Assembly: GCA_965261645.1 (NCBI GenBank)
Contig: CBDHDJ010000004.1
Location: 372,001-436,000 of the forward strand
Reading direction: 5' to 3'
DNA length: 64,000 nt
Origin: CBDHDJ01 sp965261645
GTDB lineage: Bacteria; Pseudomonadota; Alphaproteobacteria; SHVV01
This document shows, piece after piece, positions 1 to 8,086 of this stretch. Under the pieces are notes generated by a model. It was given only the letters and a program-made list of their open reading frames with translations, had not been told where the DNA came from and did no database searches. How positions within the stretch are numbered: the stretch's first letter is position 1; every line of letters begins with the position of its first letter. The position numbers were made by a program, and so were the translations under genes.

Positions 1-1
1 C

Positions 2-124
2 TCACCGCTTTTCGACACGCCGCGTTATACGCGCCATCTCGAACGCGCCTTCGAGTTCATGTGGGAGAACTACCGGGCCGGACTGGCTCCCGATTCCTTC
101 GATGTGCCGCTGATCGGAGATTGA
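2..124 (+). CDS. C-terminal end of SPINDLY-type O-GlcNAc transferase-like TPR protein (partial)
   Basis: The open frame enters from the left edge and stops at 122-124 (TGA), giving about 40 residues that begin SPLFDTPRYTRHLERAFEFMW. The LFDTPRYTRHLE...MW pattern is, from recall, the usual tail of the TPR-containing UDP-GlcNAc peptide transferase family (SPINDLY/OGT-like). In alphaproteobacteria such enzymes often lie near flagellin genes and are thought to glycosylate flagellins. Its position beside a sugar epimerase and flgL/flgK fits that role. The catalytic part lies outside the window, so the call rests on the tail only. Confidence 0.6.
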   Translation, partial: SPLFDTPRYTRHLERAFEFMWENYRAGLAPDSFDVPLIGD

Positions 125-145
125 CGCCGCGCGATCGCGGCGCAT

Positions 146-1156
146 TCAGCCGCGATCGTCGCCGAGATACTTGAACCAGTCCTGGGTGGCTTCGGCGATC
201 GTCTCGCTGGTCCAGACCGGCGCGTCGCGCCAGTACTCGATGTTCTCGAGCATGAGGCGCACGCCCGCCTCGATCCCCACCTGGGGTTGCCAGCCGAGGG
301 CGGCACCAATGCGCGAAATATCGGCCAACGTGCAATCCGGCTCACCGGGACGCTTGGGAATGTTCACAGTCGTCTCCGCGCCGAGGAGCTCGACAAGGCG
401 ATTCACGCTGACCGTTTCGCCGCTGCCCACGTTAAAAGCCTCGCCTGTAACCTCGCTCCCGACCGCCGCCATGATCGCGCCCACCGCATCGCTGACGAAC
501 GTGAAATCTCGGGTCTGCTCGCCGTCGCCGACGATGGTCAGGGGCTCACCCGCCAGGAGTTGGGCGAGAAAGACGCCAAACACTGCGCCATAAGCGCCGG
601 AGGTGCGTGAGCGCGGCCCATAGACGTTGAAGAAGCGCAGCGACACGACGGGCAAGCCGTAGACCTCGGCCCAGTGCAACGCCATCTCCTCGCCGAGATA
701 TTTCGTCAAGGCGTAGGGATATTGCGGTCGGATCGGCGCCATTTCGGGCGTGGGATAGGCATCGGGAATACCGTAACTCGAGCCCGATGCGATATAGACG
801 AAGCGCCGGGCCTGGGCGTTGCGCGCGGCTTCCAGCACGTTGAACGTTCCACCCACGTTGGTATCGAAGTAGTCCCGCGGCGCCTGGATCGAAGGCACGA
901 TGTCGGCCAGCGCCGCGAGATGGAAGACTCGCTCGGAACCCGTCATTGCCTCGTGGACCGCCGCGGCGTCGCGGATATCGAGTTGTCGCACGTCGAACGC
1001 CGCGTTGCCCTCGTGCTGCGCCAGGTTTTGGCGGCCACCGGAGGCGAAGTTGTCGAGTACCCGGACGCTGCGGCCCTCCGCGAGAAGTCGGTCCACGAGA
1101 TGACTACCGATAAAACCGGCGCCACCGGTCACCACGTCGATACCGTTCGATGTCAT
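146..1156 (-). CDS. NAD-dependent epimerase/dehydratase (UDP-glucose 4-epimerase-like)
   Basis: This 336-residue protein is an extended short-chain dehydrogenase that probably interconverts nucleotide sugars in the cytoplasm. The Rossmann motif GGAGFIG lies at about residues 11-17. The acidic residue ending strand 2 (VLDNFASG) indicates NAD binding. The catalytic Y-x3-K is in YPYALTKYLGE, and the family signature RFFNVYGPR follows. It ends 22 bp from the convergent glycosyltransferase gene and may supply sugar precursors for flagellar or surface glycans. The exact substrate cannot be read from the sequence. The frame is intact and of normal family length. Confidence 0.85.
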   Translation of the reverse strand: MTSNGIDVVTGGAGFIGSHLVDRLLAEGRSVRVLDNFASGGRQNLAQHEGNAAFDVRQLDIRDAAAVHEAMTGSERVFHLAALADIVPSIQAPRDYFDTNVGGTFNVLEAARNAQARRFVYIASGSSYGIPDAYPTPEMAPIRPQYPYALTKYLGEEMALHWAEVYGLPVVSLRFFNVYGPRSRTSGAYGAVFGVFLAQLLAGEPLTIVGDGEQTRDFTFVSDAVGAIMAAVGSEVTGEAFNVGSGETVSVNRLVELLGAETTVNIPKRPGEPDCTLADISRIGAALGWQPQVGIEAGVRLMLENIEYWRDAPVWTSETIAEATQDWFKYLGDDRG

Positions 1157-1227
1157 GCGAACCGCGGATCAACCTCAGCCTGTCGGACCAAGCTACACCC
1201 CGCCCGGTGACAAGCCAACCGCCCGGT

Positions 1228-2178
1228 CTAGATGAAGTCGATCAGCGAAAGGCGGGTGAGCTGGGCGTAGACGCGGAACGAGGCGTCGAGGGCCAGTTGG
1301 TCGAGGTTGAGTTGCGAGATGGCCTCCGCGGCGTTCACGTCCTGGATGTCGCCGATAAAGACCCTGATGAAGATGCGATCGGCTTCGTGACGCTGCTGCG
1401 CGTCTTCGAGGCTGCGCATATACACCCCGTTTTCCGCGACGGCGATGTTTGTTTCGTCAACAGCCTGGGTGATTTGGGCAAGCTCCTGGATCAAGAAATC
1501 GCGCTGATCATCGGTGAGCTCGTTGGCGAACGGACCGCTCGTCGTGAAACCGAAGTTGTTGGTCCCGTTGTCGAACAGCACCAGGCGCTGGATGGATTCG
1601 AAAAGCTCGGTCGCCGCACCGTCGGCAAGCACGCCGTAGGTCAGGGTCTGGTTCTCGTCGATCTTGGCGCGCTGTTGGATGGTGTTGTTGTCGAAGGCCT
1701 GGGCGTGATTGCCGGAGCCGAGCGCTGCGAGAGCCGTTGTCGTCGTCGCATTGACGGCCGGCGTGTCGGTGCGCGTGCCGGAGAAGATGTAGCGGCCGTT
1801 CTCCCGCGTATTGAGAAGATTGACGACGGTGTCGTAGAGATCGTTGATCTTGTCGCGCAGCCCGATGCCCGAGCTGGTGTTGACCCCGGTGATGAGGTCC
1901 TGGCGCAACTGATCCGCCGAATCGAAGAGACCCTGCAGCGCGATGTCGTAGATCTCGAGGCGGCGACGCAGGTCGATGTTGGACTCGATGAAGGTTTCGG
2001 TCTTCTTCTGGATCGTCTTGGCGCCGCAAAGGGCGGCAACATCGCGGGCGATACCGTTGTAGTCCGGTGACTTGAAGCCGCTGGCCACGCGCTGTTGATC
2101 CTCGAAGAGGCGGCGTTCGTTGCGAAGCACATCCTGCAACAGGAACTGGTTCTGGGCGAAGGTGGCGATGCGTGTCAT
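1228..2178 (-). CDS. flgL: Flagellar hook-filament junction protein FlgL (HAP3)
   Basis: The 316-residue protein has the two-ended flagellin-like organisation. The conserved N-terminal helix region (TRIATFAQNQFLLQDVLR then QQRVASGFKSPDY) and C-terminal helix region (NAAEAISQLNLDQLALDASFRVYAQL) would form the D0/D1 coiled coils. FlgL sits between the hook and the filament and is secreted by the flagellar export apparatus. The gene lies 28 bp downstream of the interrupted flgK in the same direction, the usual flgK-flgL pairing. Its frame is intact. Because flgK is split by an insertion sequence just upstream, polar loss of expression is likely unless a local promoter exists. Confidence 0.9.
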   Translation of the reverse strand: MTRIATFAQNQFLLQDVLRNERRLFEDQQRVASGFKSPDYNGIARDVAALCGAKTIQKKTETFIESNIDLRRRLEIYDIALQGLFDSADQLRQDLITGVNTSSGIGLRDKINDLYDTVVNLLNTRENGRYIFSGTRTDTPAVNATTTTALAALGSGNHAQAFDNNTIQQRAKIDENQTLTYGVLADGAATELFESIQRLVLFDNGTNNFGFTTSGPFANELTDDQRDFLIQELAQITQAVDETNIAVAENGVYMRSLEDAQQRHEADRIFIRVFIGDIQDVNAAEAISQLNLDQLALDASFRVYAQLTRLSLIDFI

Positions 2179-3145
2179 GGGACTGCCCTCCTGGCCGGTC
2201 TCATCCCTAGCCCGCGATCTCGAGCAGGGTGTCGAAAAGCTCCCGCGCGGTGGTGATCAGCCGGGCCGAAGCGGTGTACGCGTTCTGGAACAAGATCATG
2301 TTGGCAAGCTCCTCGTCGAGATTGACGCCGGAGACTTCGCTCACCCGGATGGCGAGGGTATCCTTGAGCGCTTCGCGGTCGCGACCGAGGCTTTCGGCGG
2401 TCGCTGCTTTGGTTGCCATCTGCGAGAGCACCGTGCCGGCAAATGATGTGAGCGTGGTCGAGATCGCAGCGATATCGCCGGCCGCGCCGAAGCTCACCGA
2501 CAGTTCGGCAACGTCCTGCAGCGCGATGGCGCCGCGGCTGTCGCCCGGGGTCAGCGCCGGCACGCCGGTGGCGGCGGTGAGATCGACGTCGGCCAGCGCC
2601 AATACCGCGGGGTTGGTGGTGATGCCATCGACGACCTTGACCCCGCGGGCCGCGTTCATGAGAAAACGCTCACCGAGGCCGAATAGATCGGAGAAGGTCT
2701 TGCCGGTGGAGCTGCGGTCGGTGGCGTCGCTGACGATGAAGGTGGTGTAGTCCTCGAAATCCGAAGCCGGCGTCAGCACCAGCGCCCCGTTGGAATCGAG
2801 CGAAAACGTTGCCACGCCAGAGAAGCCCGTGTTCAGGCTGCTCAACACGTCGCTGAACGCGGTGCCAGCGAATGAGCTGAAGTCGAGGCTGAAGCTCTGG
2901 CCGAGCTCGCCGCTCGGTCCGCGGAACTCGAGCTGGACGATGCCCGTGGCGCCGAAGCCGTGGGCGCTCGCGGTCGTGAAGCCGGTGTCGAAATGCGATT
3001 CGGCCGTCGCAGTCATGAGGTCGTTCATGCCGAAATAGTGCGCGAACCCGCGTCCGCCCCGGTCGCTTCCCGTCGTGCCCTGGACGATGGCGACGCCTTC
3101 ACCCGTATTGGCGATCGAGAAGGTGATCGCGCCGGTGCTGCTTAA

Positions 3146-4589
3146 CAGCCCGTTGATTAAGTGGCTTTTTCCGGCTCTCACTCCCAGATGAGGAATGCGG
3201 CGGCGAAAGCCGTCTGGCCGCTTTGCGAGCCCCCCCGTGCCACCAGCATGGCCCCGGTGGGCGTGAGCAGAATGAAAATACCGCCATATCCGCCCGCCAC
3301 GGCCTCCCGCGGGGTGCCGGCGCCGATGAGCTGGCGCATCAGTAACGATAGATTGTGGCCGGCGACGTGGAGCAGGTATCGCTTGTGCACATTCTCTCGC
3401 CCGCGCAGCCAGGTTCGTCGCATGCCGCCACGATCGAGGTTGTGGGCAAAGCAGCGCTCGACGATCTCGGCGCGCAGCTTGAAGGCCTCGCGGGCGACCC
3501 CGGACTTGAGCCGCGCACGGTTATTGGTGACCGCGCGCCGCGCCGCCTCATCACCGTGCCAGCGCGAAAAGCCGGTCTGCTTGGGCGCCGCGATCCGGGT
3601 CTTCCAGGGACTGTCGTTCAGAGCCCTCAAGACCGCCCGTGAGTGATAACCTTTGTCGGCGACGCATTCGGCCGGGTCCTCCGACGTCGGTGCCGCATCC
3701 ACCGCATCGAGGTTTGCCTCGGCCTTCGCCAGGGTCTTGGAAAGCGTCGTGGTGTCGCCCTCATCGGCCGGGTGCAGCTCGGCCGCCACCACCGCGCCGG
3801 TGTCCAGATCCACCGCGTGCTCGGGCTTGTAGGCCAGATGCGTCGTGCCGTCCTTCATATTGGCGATCTTGGCCTCGGGGTCGCTCTTCGAAACCCAATC
3901 CGTGTTGGAAAGCTTCTTGCCCTTGCGCTTCCGGTCCAGACGCGCCAGGTCCTCGGCCGTGGGTGTCTCGACGCCGCTTTCCCGGGCCAGGCGCTCCAGC
4001 ATCTCCCGGTAGCCTTCGCCGTTGTCGCGCCGCACGATGTTCCGCAGCGCCGCGTTGGCCTCCATGGTCGAGGCATCGACGCCGATGCGCTCGCCCTTGA
4101 TCAGCCCCGCCTCGGCGATCAGCACCAGAACCCAGTCGAAGACCGCCGCGTGGACTTCATGGGGCAGGCGCGTGCGGCTCCGTGACAGCCAGGAATGGTC
4201 CGGTACCCGATCACGGCTCCCCAGTCGCAGGAACGCCCGCAGCGAAAGCGAGTCCGAGCAGCGCCACTCCAGACCGCGCTCGCTGTCGATGCCCTCAAAG
4301 TAGCCCACCAGGTGCATCCGGAAATAGCGCCCGGGCGGCACCGAGGGCGCGCCCATCCGGGCCGCGTAATAAGGCCGGCAGCTCGCCTCGGCAAAGGCGT
4401 CGAAGCCGCCCTCGATCAGCACCGACTGCAAGCGGTCATAAAACACATGACCCGGAGAGCGCGGCATCTCCGACCAGCTCACCATCAGGTCCCCCTGACC
4501 ATCCTTCTGCCGTCCCATCGCCATCGGCAAATCCCCCTGCAAATCAGGGAACCAGAGAATCAGACGGCGCCGACTTAATCAACGGGCTG
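3146..4589 (-). mobile_element. 1444-bp insertion sequence, copy 1 (IS5/IS1182-type), inside flgK
   Basis: The element is bounded by inverted repeats beginning CAGCCCGTTGATTAAG and ending with the complement. It is flanked by the direct repeat TTAA at 3142-3145 and 4590-4593. It is one of five copies in the window and is the most diverged: its transposase reads AKIANMKDG, LDAVDAAP and GGIFILLTP where the others read AKITKMKDG, LEAVDAAP and GGIFVLLTP. It interrupts flgK in the same orientation as flgK. Confidence 0.95.
3178..4542 (-). CDS. DDE transposase of the 1444-bp element (copy 1)
   Basis: The 454-residue transposase has a DUF772-like N-terminal region with the CRPYYAARMGAPSVPPGRYFRM and DHSWLSRSRTRLP blocks. 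A DDE catalytic core follows, with Asp in GVDASTMEANAAL, Asp in VADKGYHSRAV and Glu in EIVERCFAH. This is the IS5/IS1182 type of single-ORF transposase. The YTAR-like 4-bp target duplication seen in all copies fits that group. The product is full length here. The listed start at 4542 is the first available; a start six residues later is equally possible. Confidence 0.9.
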   Translation of the reverse strand: MQGDLPMAMGRQKDGQGDLMVSWSEMPRSPGHVFYDRLQSVLIEGGFDAFAEASCRPYYAARMGAPSVPPGRYFRMHLVGYFEGIDSERGLEWRCSDSLSLRAFLRLGSRDRVPDHSWLSRSRTRLPHEVHAAVFDWVLVLIAEAGLIKGERIGVDASTMEANAALRNIVRRDNGEGYREMLERLARESGVETPTAEDLARLDRKRKGKKLSNTDWVSKSDPEAKIANMKDGTTHLAYKPEHAVDLDTGAVVAAELHPADEGDTTTLSKTLAKAEANLDAVDAAPTSEDPAECVADKGYHSRAVLRALNDSPWKTRIAAPKQTGFSRWHGDEAARRAVTNNRARLKSGVAREAFKLRAEIVERCFAHNLDRGGMRRTWLRGRENVHKRYLLHVAGHNLSLLMRQLIGAGTPREAVAGGYGGIFILLTPTGAMLVARGGSQSGQTAFAAAFLIWE

Positions 4590-5811
4590 TTAAGCTGAAG
4601 GTGCGCCCCGCGCCGAGCGCGGTGTTGATATCACCGACCACGTCGGCCAGCGTGGCGCCGCTAAGCGCCGCGGCTCCGCCGCTGTCGATGTTGATCGTAT
4701 TGGCGCTGAAATCGATATCGATGCGGCGCGTCACCTGGTTGCTCGTATCCGTCACGACGAAGGTGGCGGTGCCGGTGAAGCCGTGCGCATCGGTGCCGAG
4801 CAGGCCCGAGGCGCGGCCGGTGAGCGAGGCCGGGGCCGGAACCGCCGAGTTATCGTTATGGACCCGGTTGAGCTCGTCGACGACGCGGGCCGACAACTCG
4901 CCGAGCTCGAGCGCCATGTTGGGCAGCACGGTGTTGCGCATGTCGATGAGCCCGCGCAACTGGCCGCTGTTGATTTCGGGATCGAACACCGTACCCGTCG
5001 TCGCCGTTTGCCCGGTCACCGGATCGACCCTGTTGGCGGTGATCTGGCTGAAGTGCGTGTTGGGCGTCACCGTCCCTTCCGGCGTGTAAACCAGCTCGCG
5101 CCGGATCGAATCGAGCAGGACGAATCCTGTCTCGGTCGTCACCTGCTGGAACCCGTTGTCGAGATCCGTCGTTCGGATATCGATAAGCTCGCTGATATCG
5201 GCGAGCGCCTGGGTGCGCTGCTCTTCGAGCGCCGTCGGGTCGTCCCCGGTCGCGAAGTCCCGAGCGATGCGCGGGTTGAGCTCGGCAAGGCTCTCAAGCG
5301 CCGTATTGATGGTGTCGATGGCCTCGCCGATCCGGCGGTCCGATTCCTGCCGCAGCAGCTGCAGATGATCGCCGATGCGCGTGACCTCGTTGGCGTAATC
5401 CTGCAGATCATCGACCAGCGTTAGCCGGCGGACCGTGGAATCGGGCTCCGGCACCAGATCGGCGAAGGCGTTGAAGGCGACATCGAGGCGGCCGGGTACG
5501 GTGATGTTTTCGTCGGGCGAGCCGAGGAAGGATTGCAGCCGCTCGTGAATGATGGTCATCGCCTCGTAACGTCCGGCGTCCGCCGAGGCGAGGCGCAGCT
5601 CCTTCGTCAGGAACTCGTCGGTGATACGGCGCACTTCGCCGATCTTGACGCCGGCGACCTGTCCGGCGAGGACAAGAGCTTCCTGTTGAACGACACGGCG
5701 AACGAATCCGGGTGTATTGACGTTGGCGACATTCGACGAGGTGGTATTGAGCGCCCGCAGACTGGTGCTCAGGCCCGTGAGCGAGGTGCTGAGAATGGAT
5801 TCGATACCCAT

Positions 5812-6130
5812 GCTCGTTTCCTCTCAGGCGACGCCTGGCGAAGAGGGCTGAAGCGGAGATTCGGCAACAATTACCGGAGACCGCATGGGCTGCGGCCGCG
5901 GGAGGCACTTGTTGCCGGTTCGGCAACGTTTCGCCTGGGCGTGCGTCCGCGCCCTAGCCTCGATCGGAGAGTGCAGCACAAGCTCTTGATATCGCTCAAT
6001 TCTTGGCGCCATGCGAGCGATCGTCCAAATCCCGGGGTGGTGTCGTTCCCAAGGCGGACACTGCAACTATGGGGCCAGTTGAATCGCTCCGGGACGACCG
6101 GATGATCGATCTATGGCGGGGCTGCGGCAG
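5812..6130. other. Gene-free stretch upstream of flgK
   Basis: About 450 bp separate the start of flgK from the end of the Sel1-repeat gene. The stretch must hold the flgK-flgL promoter, but I found no convincing sigma-54 (GG-N10-GC) or TTAA-N7-TTAA motif in it. The part from 6131 to 6168 is a terminator-like hairpin listed separately. No small ORF with a convincing ribosome site was seen. Confidence 0.4.
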
Positions 6131-6168
6131 AACGAAACAACGCCCGACGGAGGGTGGCCCGGCGGGCG
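6131..6168 (-). terminator. Rho-independent terminator of the Sel1-repeat gene
   Basis: Read on the minus strand, a CGCCCG...CGGGCG stem (6141-6146 with 6163-6168) is followed by the T-rich run TTGTTTCGTT. It lies about 90 bp beyond the stop codon of the minus-strand Sel1-repeat gene. T residues on the other side mean that it could also act in the opposite direction. Confidence 0.5.
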
Positions 6169-6259
6169 TTTTGTTAAGGCAGAGGCGCGATCGGCGATCG
6201 ATCAGCGAAGATGGGACGTGCTACCGCATAGCGAAGCCATGACGCTCGGCCTACTCGGC

Positions 6260-7010
6260 CTACTCGTTGTCCCCGTTGTCCCCGTTGTCCTTCACGACGT
6301 CCTCGCCAGTTTCGAGACGTTCGAGATTCTTGGCGGCCTCCTTATGGCCCTGGTCCGCCGCCCGGCGGAACCACGCCTTGGCCTTGTCGAGGTTGGGATC
6401 GACGCCCTGACCCAGAGCCAGCAGGACCCCGAGGCTGAACTGCACCGGCGCGAGTCCCGCCTCGGCCGCCGCTTCATAGAAGCGGGCGGCGTGGGCATAA
6501 TCCTGCTCGATGCCGGTTCCGTTCTCGCACATGACACCGAGATTGAAGATGGCAACCACATAACCTTGCTCGGCGGACTTGGCGTAGAGCTCGACGGCCT
6601 TCAAATAGTCGCGCGTGACGCCCGTGCCGATCTCATAGAGGCCCGCCAGATTACACAGGGCCTGCGCATGCCCCTTGTCCGACGCTTTGGTGTACCAGTA
6701 CGCGGCCTCGGCCGCGTCCTCCTCGACACCGAAGCCGACATGATAGAGAACGCCGAGACTGTACTCGGCTTCGGTATGACTTGCACTCGGCCGCCTTGGC
6801 GAAGAAGCCGTAGGCGGTGTTGAAGTCCTGCTCCACGCCCCGGCCGTTGCCATGCATGAGGCCGAGATTGTAAAGCGCCTCCGCATCGCCTGCATCGGCG
6901 GCCTTCTGCCACTCTTCCATCGCCTTCGCGTAGTCCTCGCTGGCGAAGGCATCGGCGCCGGCCTCGAAGTTGACCATCGTGTTCATGGGATCGTGCCTCG
7001 CGTCCTTCAT
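6260..7010 (-). pseudogene. Sel1-like (TPR-type) repeat protein, frameshifted
   Basis: The N-terminal frame from 7010 contains one Sel1 repeat (AEALYNLGLMHGNGRGVEQDFNTAYGFFAKAAE) and breaks near 6780. The continuation in another frame down to 6260 has four more repeats, such as HTEAEYSLGVLYHVGFGVEEDAAEA and VAIFNLGVMCENGTGIEQDYAHA. Reading across the junction (AAECKS to HTEAEYSLG) requires a one-base change. The intact protein would have about 250 residues and end in the acidic triplet series DNGDNGDNE. Sel1-repeat proteins are protein-interaction scaffolds; the partner here is unknown. The start may instead be the ATG at 6986. Confidence 0.75.
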
Positions 7011-7120
7011 AAACCTCAGTATAGGGCAATCTTCACAGCGCCTCGACCAGCGAGCTCTCCCATACTGGCGAGACCCAACTGTGCCCGTCGATTAGCGAGC
7101 GTAACTTACGAGCGTGATGC

Positions 7121-7136
7121 TTAAATAATGGTTAAC
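7121..7136. promoter_or_regulatory. CtrA-type binding box (TTAA-N7-TTAAC)
   Basis: TTAAATAATGGTTAAC is a perfect match to the CtrA consensus TTAA-N7-TTAAC, and another TTAAC follows at 7151. It lies between the divergent Sel1-repeat gene and the SRAP gene, about 45 bp before the SRAP start and 111 bp before the Sel1 start. CtrA regulation of one or both genes is inferred, not shown. Confidence 0.6.
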
Positions 7137-7181
7137 GTAAACGAACATGGTTAACGGGGCGGAACCGGAGGCTTTGAATCG

Positions 7182-7868
7182 ATGTGCGGGCGATTCACGC
7201 GCGAGAAGACTTGGCAGGATATATACGAGTTCCTCAACACGTTCGTGGGAGAGCAGGACAGGTCCCAGCCTGCGCCGAACCTGAAGCCCCGCTACAACAT
7301 TTCGCCTACCCAGGACGTTGAAGTCGTGCGCCTCGCCGAAGATCGGACCTGGCGGCTCGAGGCGCTGCGCTGGGGTTTGGTGCCGTCGTGGGCCAAGGGC
7401 CCCGATTTCGCCGACCGGCCGTTGATCAACGCCAGGGCCGAGACCGTCGCGGACAAGCCTTCCTTTCGAGCCGCATTCAAGTCTCGTCGCTGTTTGGTCC
7501 CCGCAGACGGGTTCTATGAATGGAAGCGCGAGGGCACGACCAAGCAGCCCTACCGAATCTGCCGCAAGGACGAAAGCCTGTTCGCGTTCGCCGGCATTTG
7601 GGAGCGCTGGGAGGGCGACGCGAGCGGCATCGTCGAGTCCTTTGCCATTATCACGACAGCGGCGAACGAGGCCCTCAGCGCAATTCACAACCGCATGCCC
7701 GTCATCGTCGAGGAGGATCGCTGCGCGTACTGGCTCGAGACAGGGGGCATTCATTTGTTCCAATCCGCTACCACCGGGTTGATCGCCCATCCTGTGAGCA
7801 CGCGGGTCAACAGCCCCCGCAACGACGATCCGGCGTGCATCGCCAGACTGGAATCAGCGGTCTCGTAG
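7182..7868 (+). CDS. SRAP-family abasic-site processing protein (YedK/HMCES-like)
   Basis: The 228-residue protein starts MCGRF, so Cys2 becomes the N-terminal nucleophile after Met removal. In this family that residue forms a thiazolidine crosslink with abasic sites in single-stranded DNA. Other conserved blocks are present: PRYNISPTQDV, RWGLVPSWAK, INARAETV, RCLVPADGFYEWK and the late His in AIHNRMPVIV. It is of normal family length and the frame is intact. It stands alone behind a CtrA-type box (7121-7136), which would link DNA-damage protection to CtrA control. The function is from family knowledge. Confidence 0.9.
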   Translation: MCGRFTREKTWQDIYEFLNTFVGEQDRSQPAPNLKPRYNISPTQDVEVVRLAEDRTWRLEALRWGLVPSWAKGPDFADRPLINARAETVADKPSFRAAFKSRRCLVPADGFYEWKREGTTKQPYRICRKDESLFAFAGIWERWEGDASGIVESFAIITTAANEALSAIHNRMPVIVEEDRCAYWLETGGIHLFQSATTGLIAHPVSTRVNSPRNDDPACIARLESAVS

Positions 7869-7944
7869 AGCGGCGGCCGTCGCCAGCTCCGCGGCTCGCG
7901 CGGGCGGCCGGGCGTGGCGGTCCGAGCCAGAAATAATTGCCCGG

Positions 7945-7963
7945 CCCGGCCGCTATGGCCGGG
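7945..7963 (+). terminator. Hairpin after the SRAP gene
   Basis: CCCGGCC and GGCCGGG form a perfect 7-bp stem with a 5-base loop, about 75 bp after the SRAP stop. No T-run follows, so this is at most a weak terminator. Confidence 0.3.
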
Positions 7964-8028
7964 TAGTCGGACCACCCACCGACCGGCGTTTTGCAACAAT
8001 TTCAAAGGCTTGCACGGTTGCGGGCGGT

Positions 8029-8043
8029 TGGCCCGCCGCTTGC
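8029..8043 (+). promoter_or_regulatory. Probable sigma-54 promoter of fliK-flgD
   Basis: TGGCCCGCCGCTTGC has the invariant GG and GC dinucleotides twelve bases apart, and TTGC at the -12 position, as in the sigma-54 consensus TGGCAC-N5-TTGC. The expected transcription start is about 10-12 bases further on, leaving a short leader before the ATG at 8087. Sigma-54 control is normal for hook genes in alphaproteobacteria and requires the activator FlbD. Confidence 0.6.
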
Positions 8044-8086
8044 TTGTTTAGAGCCAACAATTAACTCGCCCAAATTCGTTCGCCAG

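Larger units (their letters stand above)
2207..5811 (-). pseudogene. flgK: Flagellar hook-associated protein FlgK (HAP1), split by an insertion sequence
   Basis: The N-terminal part (5811 down to 4590) starts MGIESILSTSLTGLSTSLRA and contains the flagellar rod/hook signature NTTSSNVANVNTPGFVRR. The C-terminal part (3145 down to 2207) ends with NAYTASARLITTARELFDTLLEI, the closing helix of HAP1. Between them lies a 1444-bp insertion sequence flanked by TTAA on both sides. Subtracting the element and one TTAA copy leaves 2157 bp, an exact 718-codon frame, so the gene was intact before insertion. FlgK joins the hook to FlgL and filament, so this lesion alone should prevent normal filament assembly. 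No other frameshift is visible in the two parts. Confidence 0.92.

Noticed and set aside
1150..2070. Long open frames opposite flgL, fliK, fdhA and others
   Set aside because: These are antisense or shifted frames in high-GC coding DNA, with no family motifs or ribosome sites, and lie over well-supported genes.
3142..4593. TA as the target duplication of the 1444-bp element
   Set aside because: Copies 3 and 5 have TTAG on both sides, which cannot be explained by TA with the same terminal repeat. The 4-bp model fits all matched copies.
5881..5960. Possible sigma-54 promoters upstream of flgK
   Set aside because: Candidate GG/GC pairs here are 10 or 11 bases apart rather than 12.
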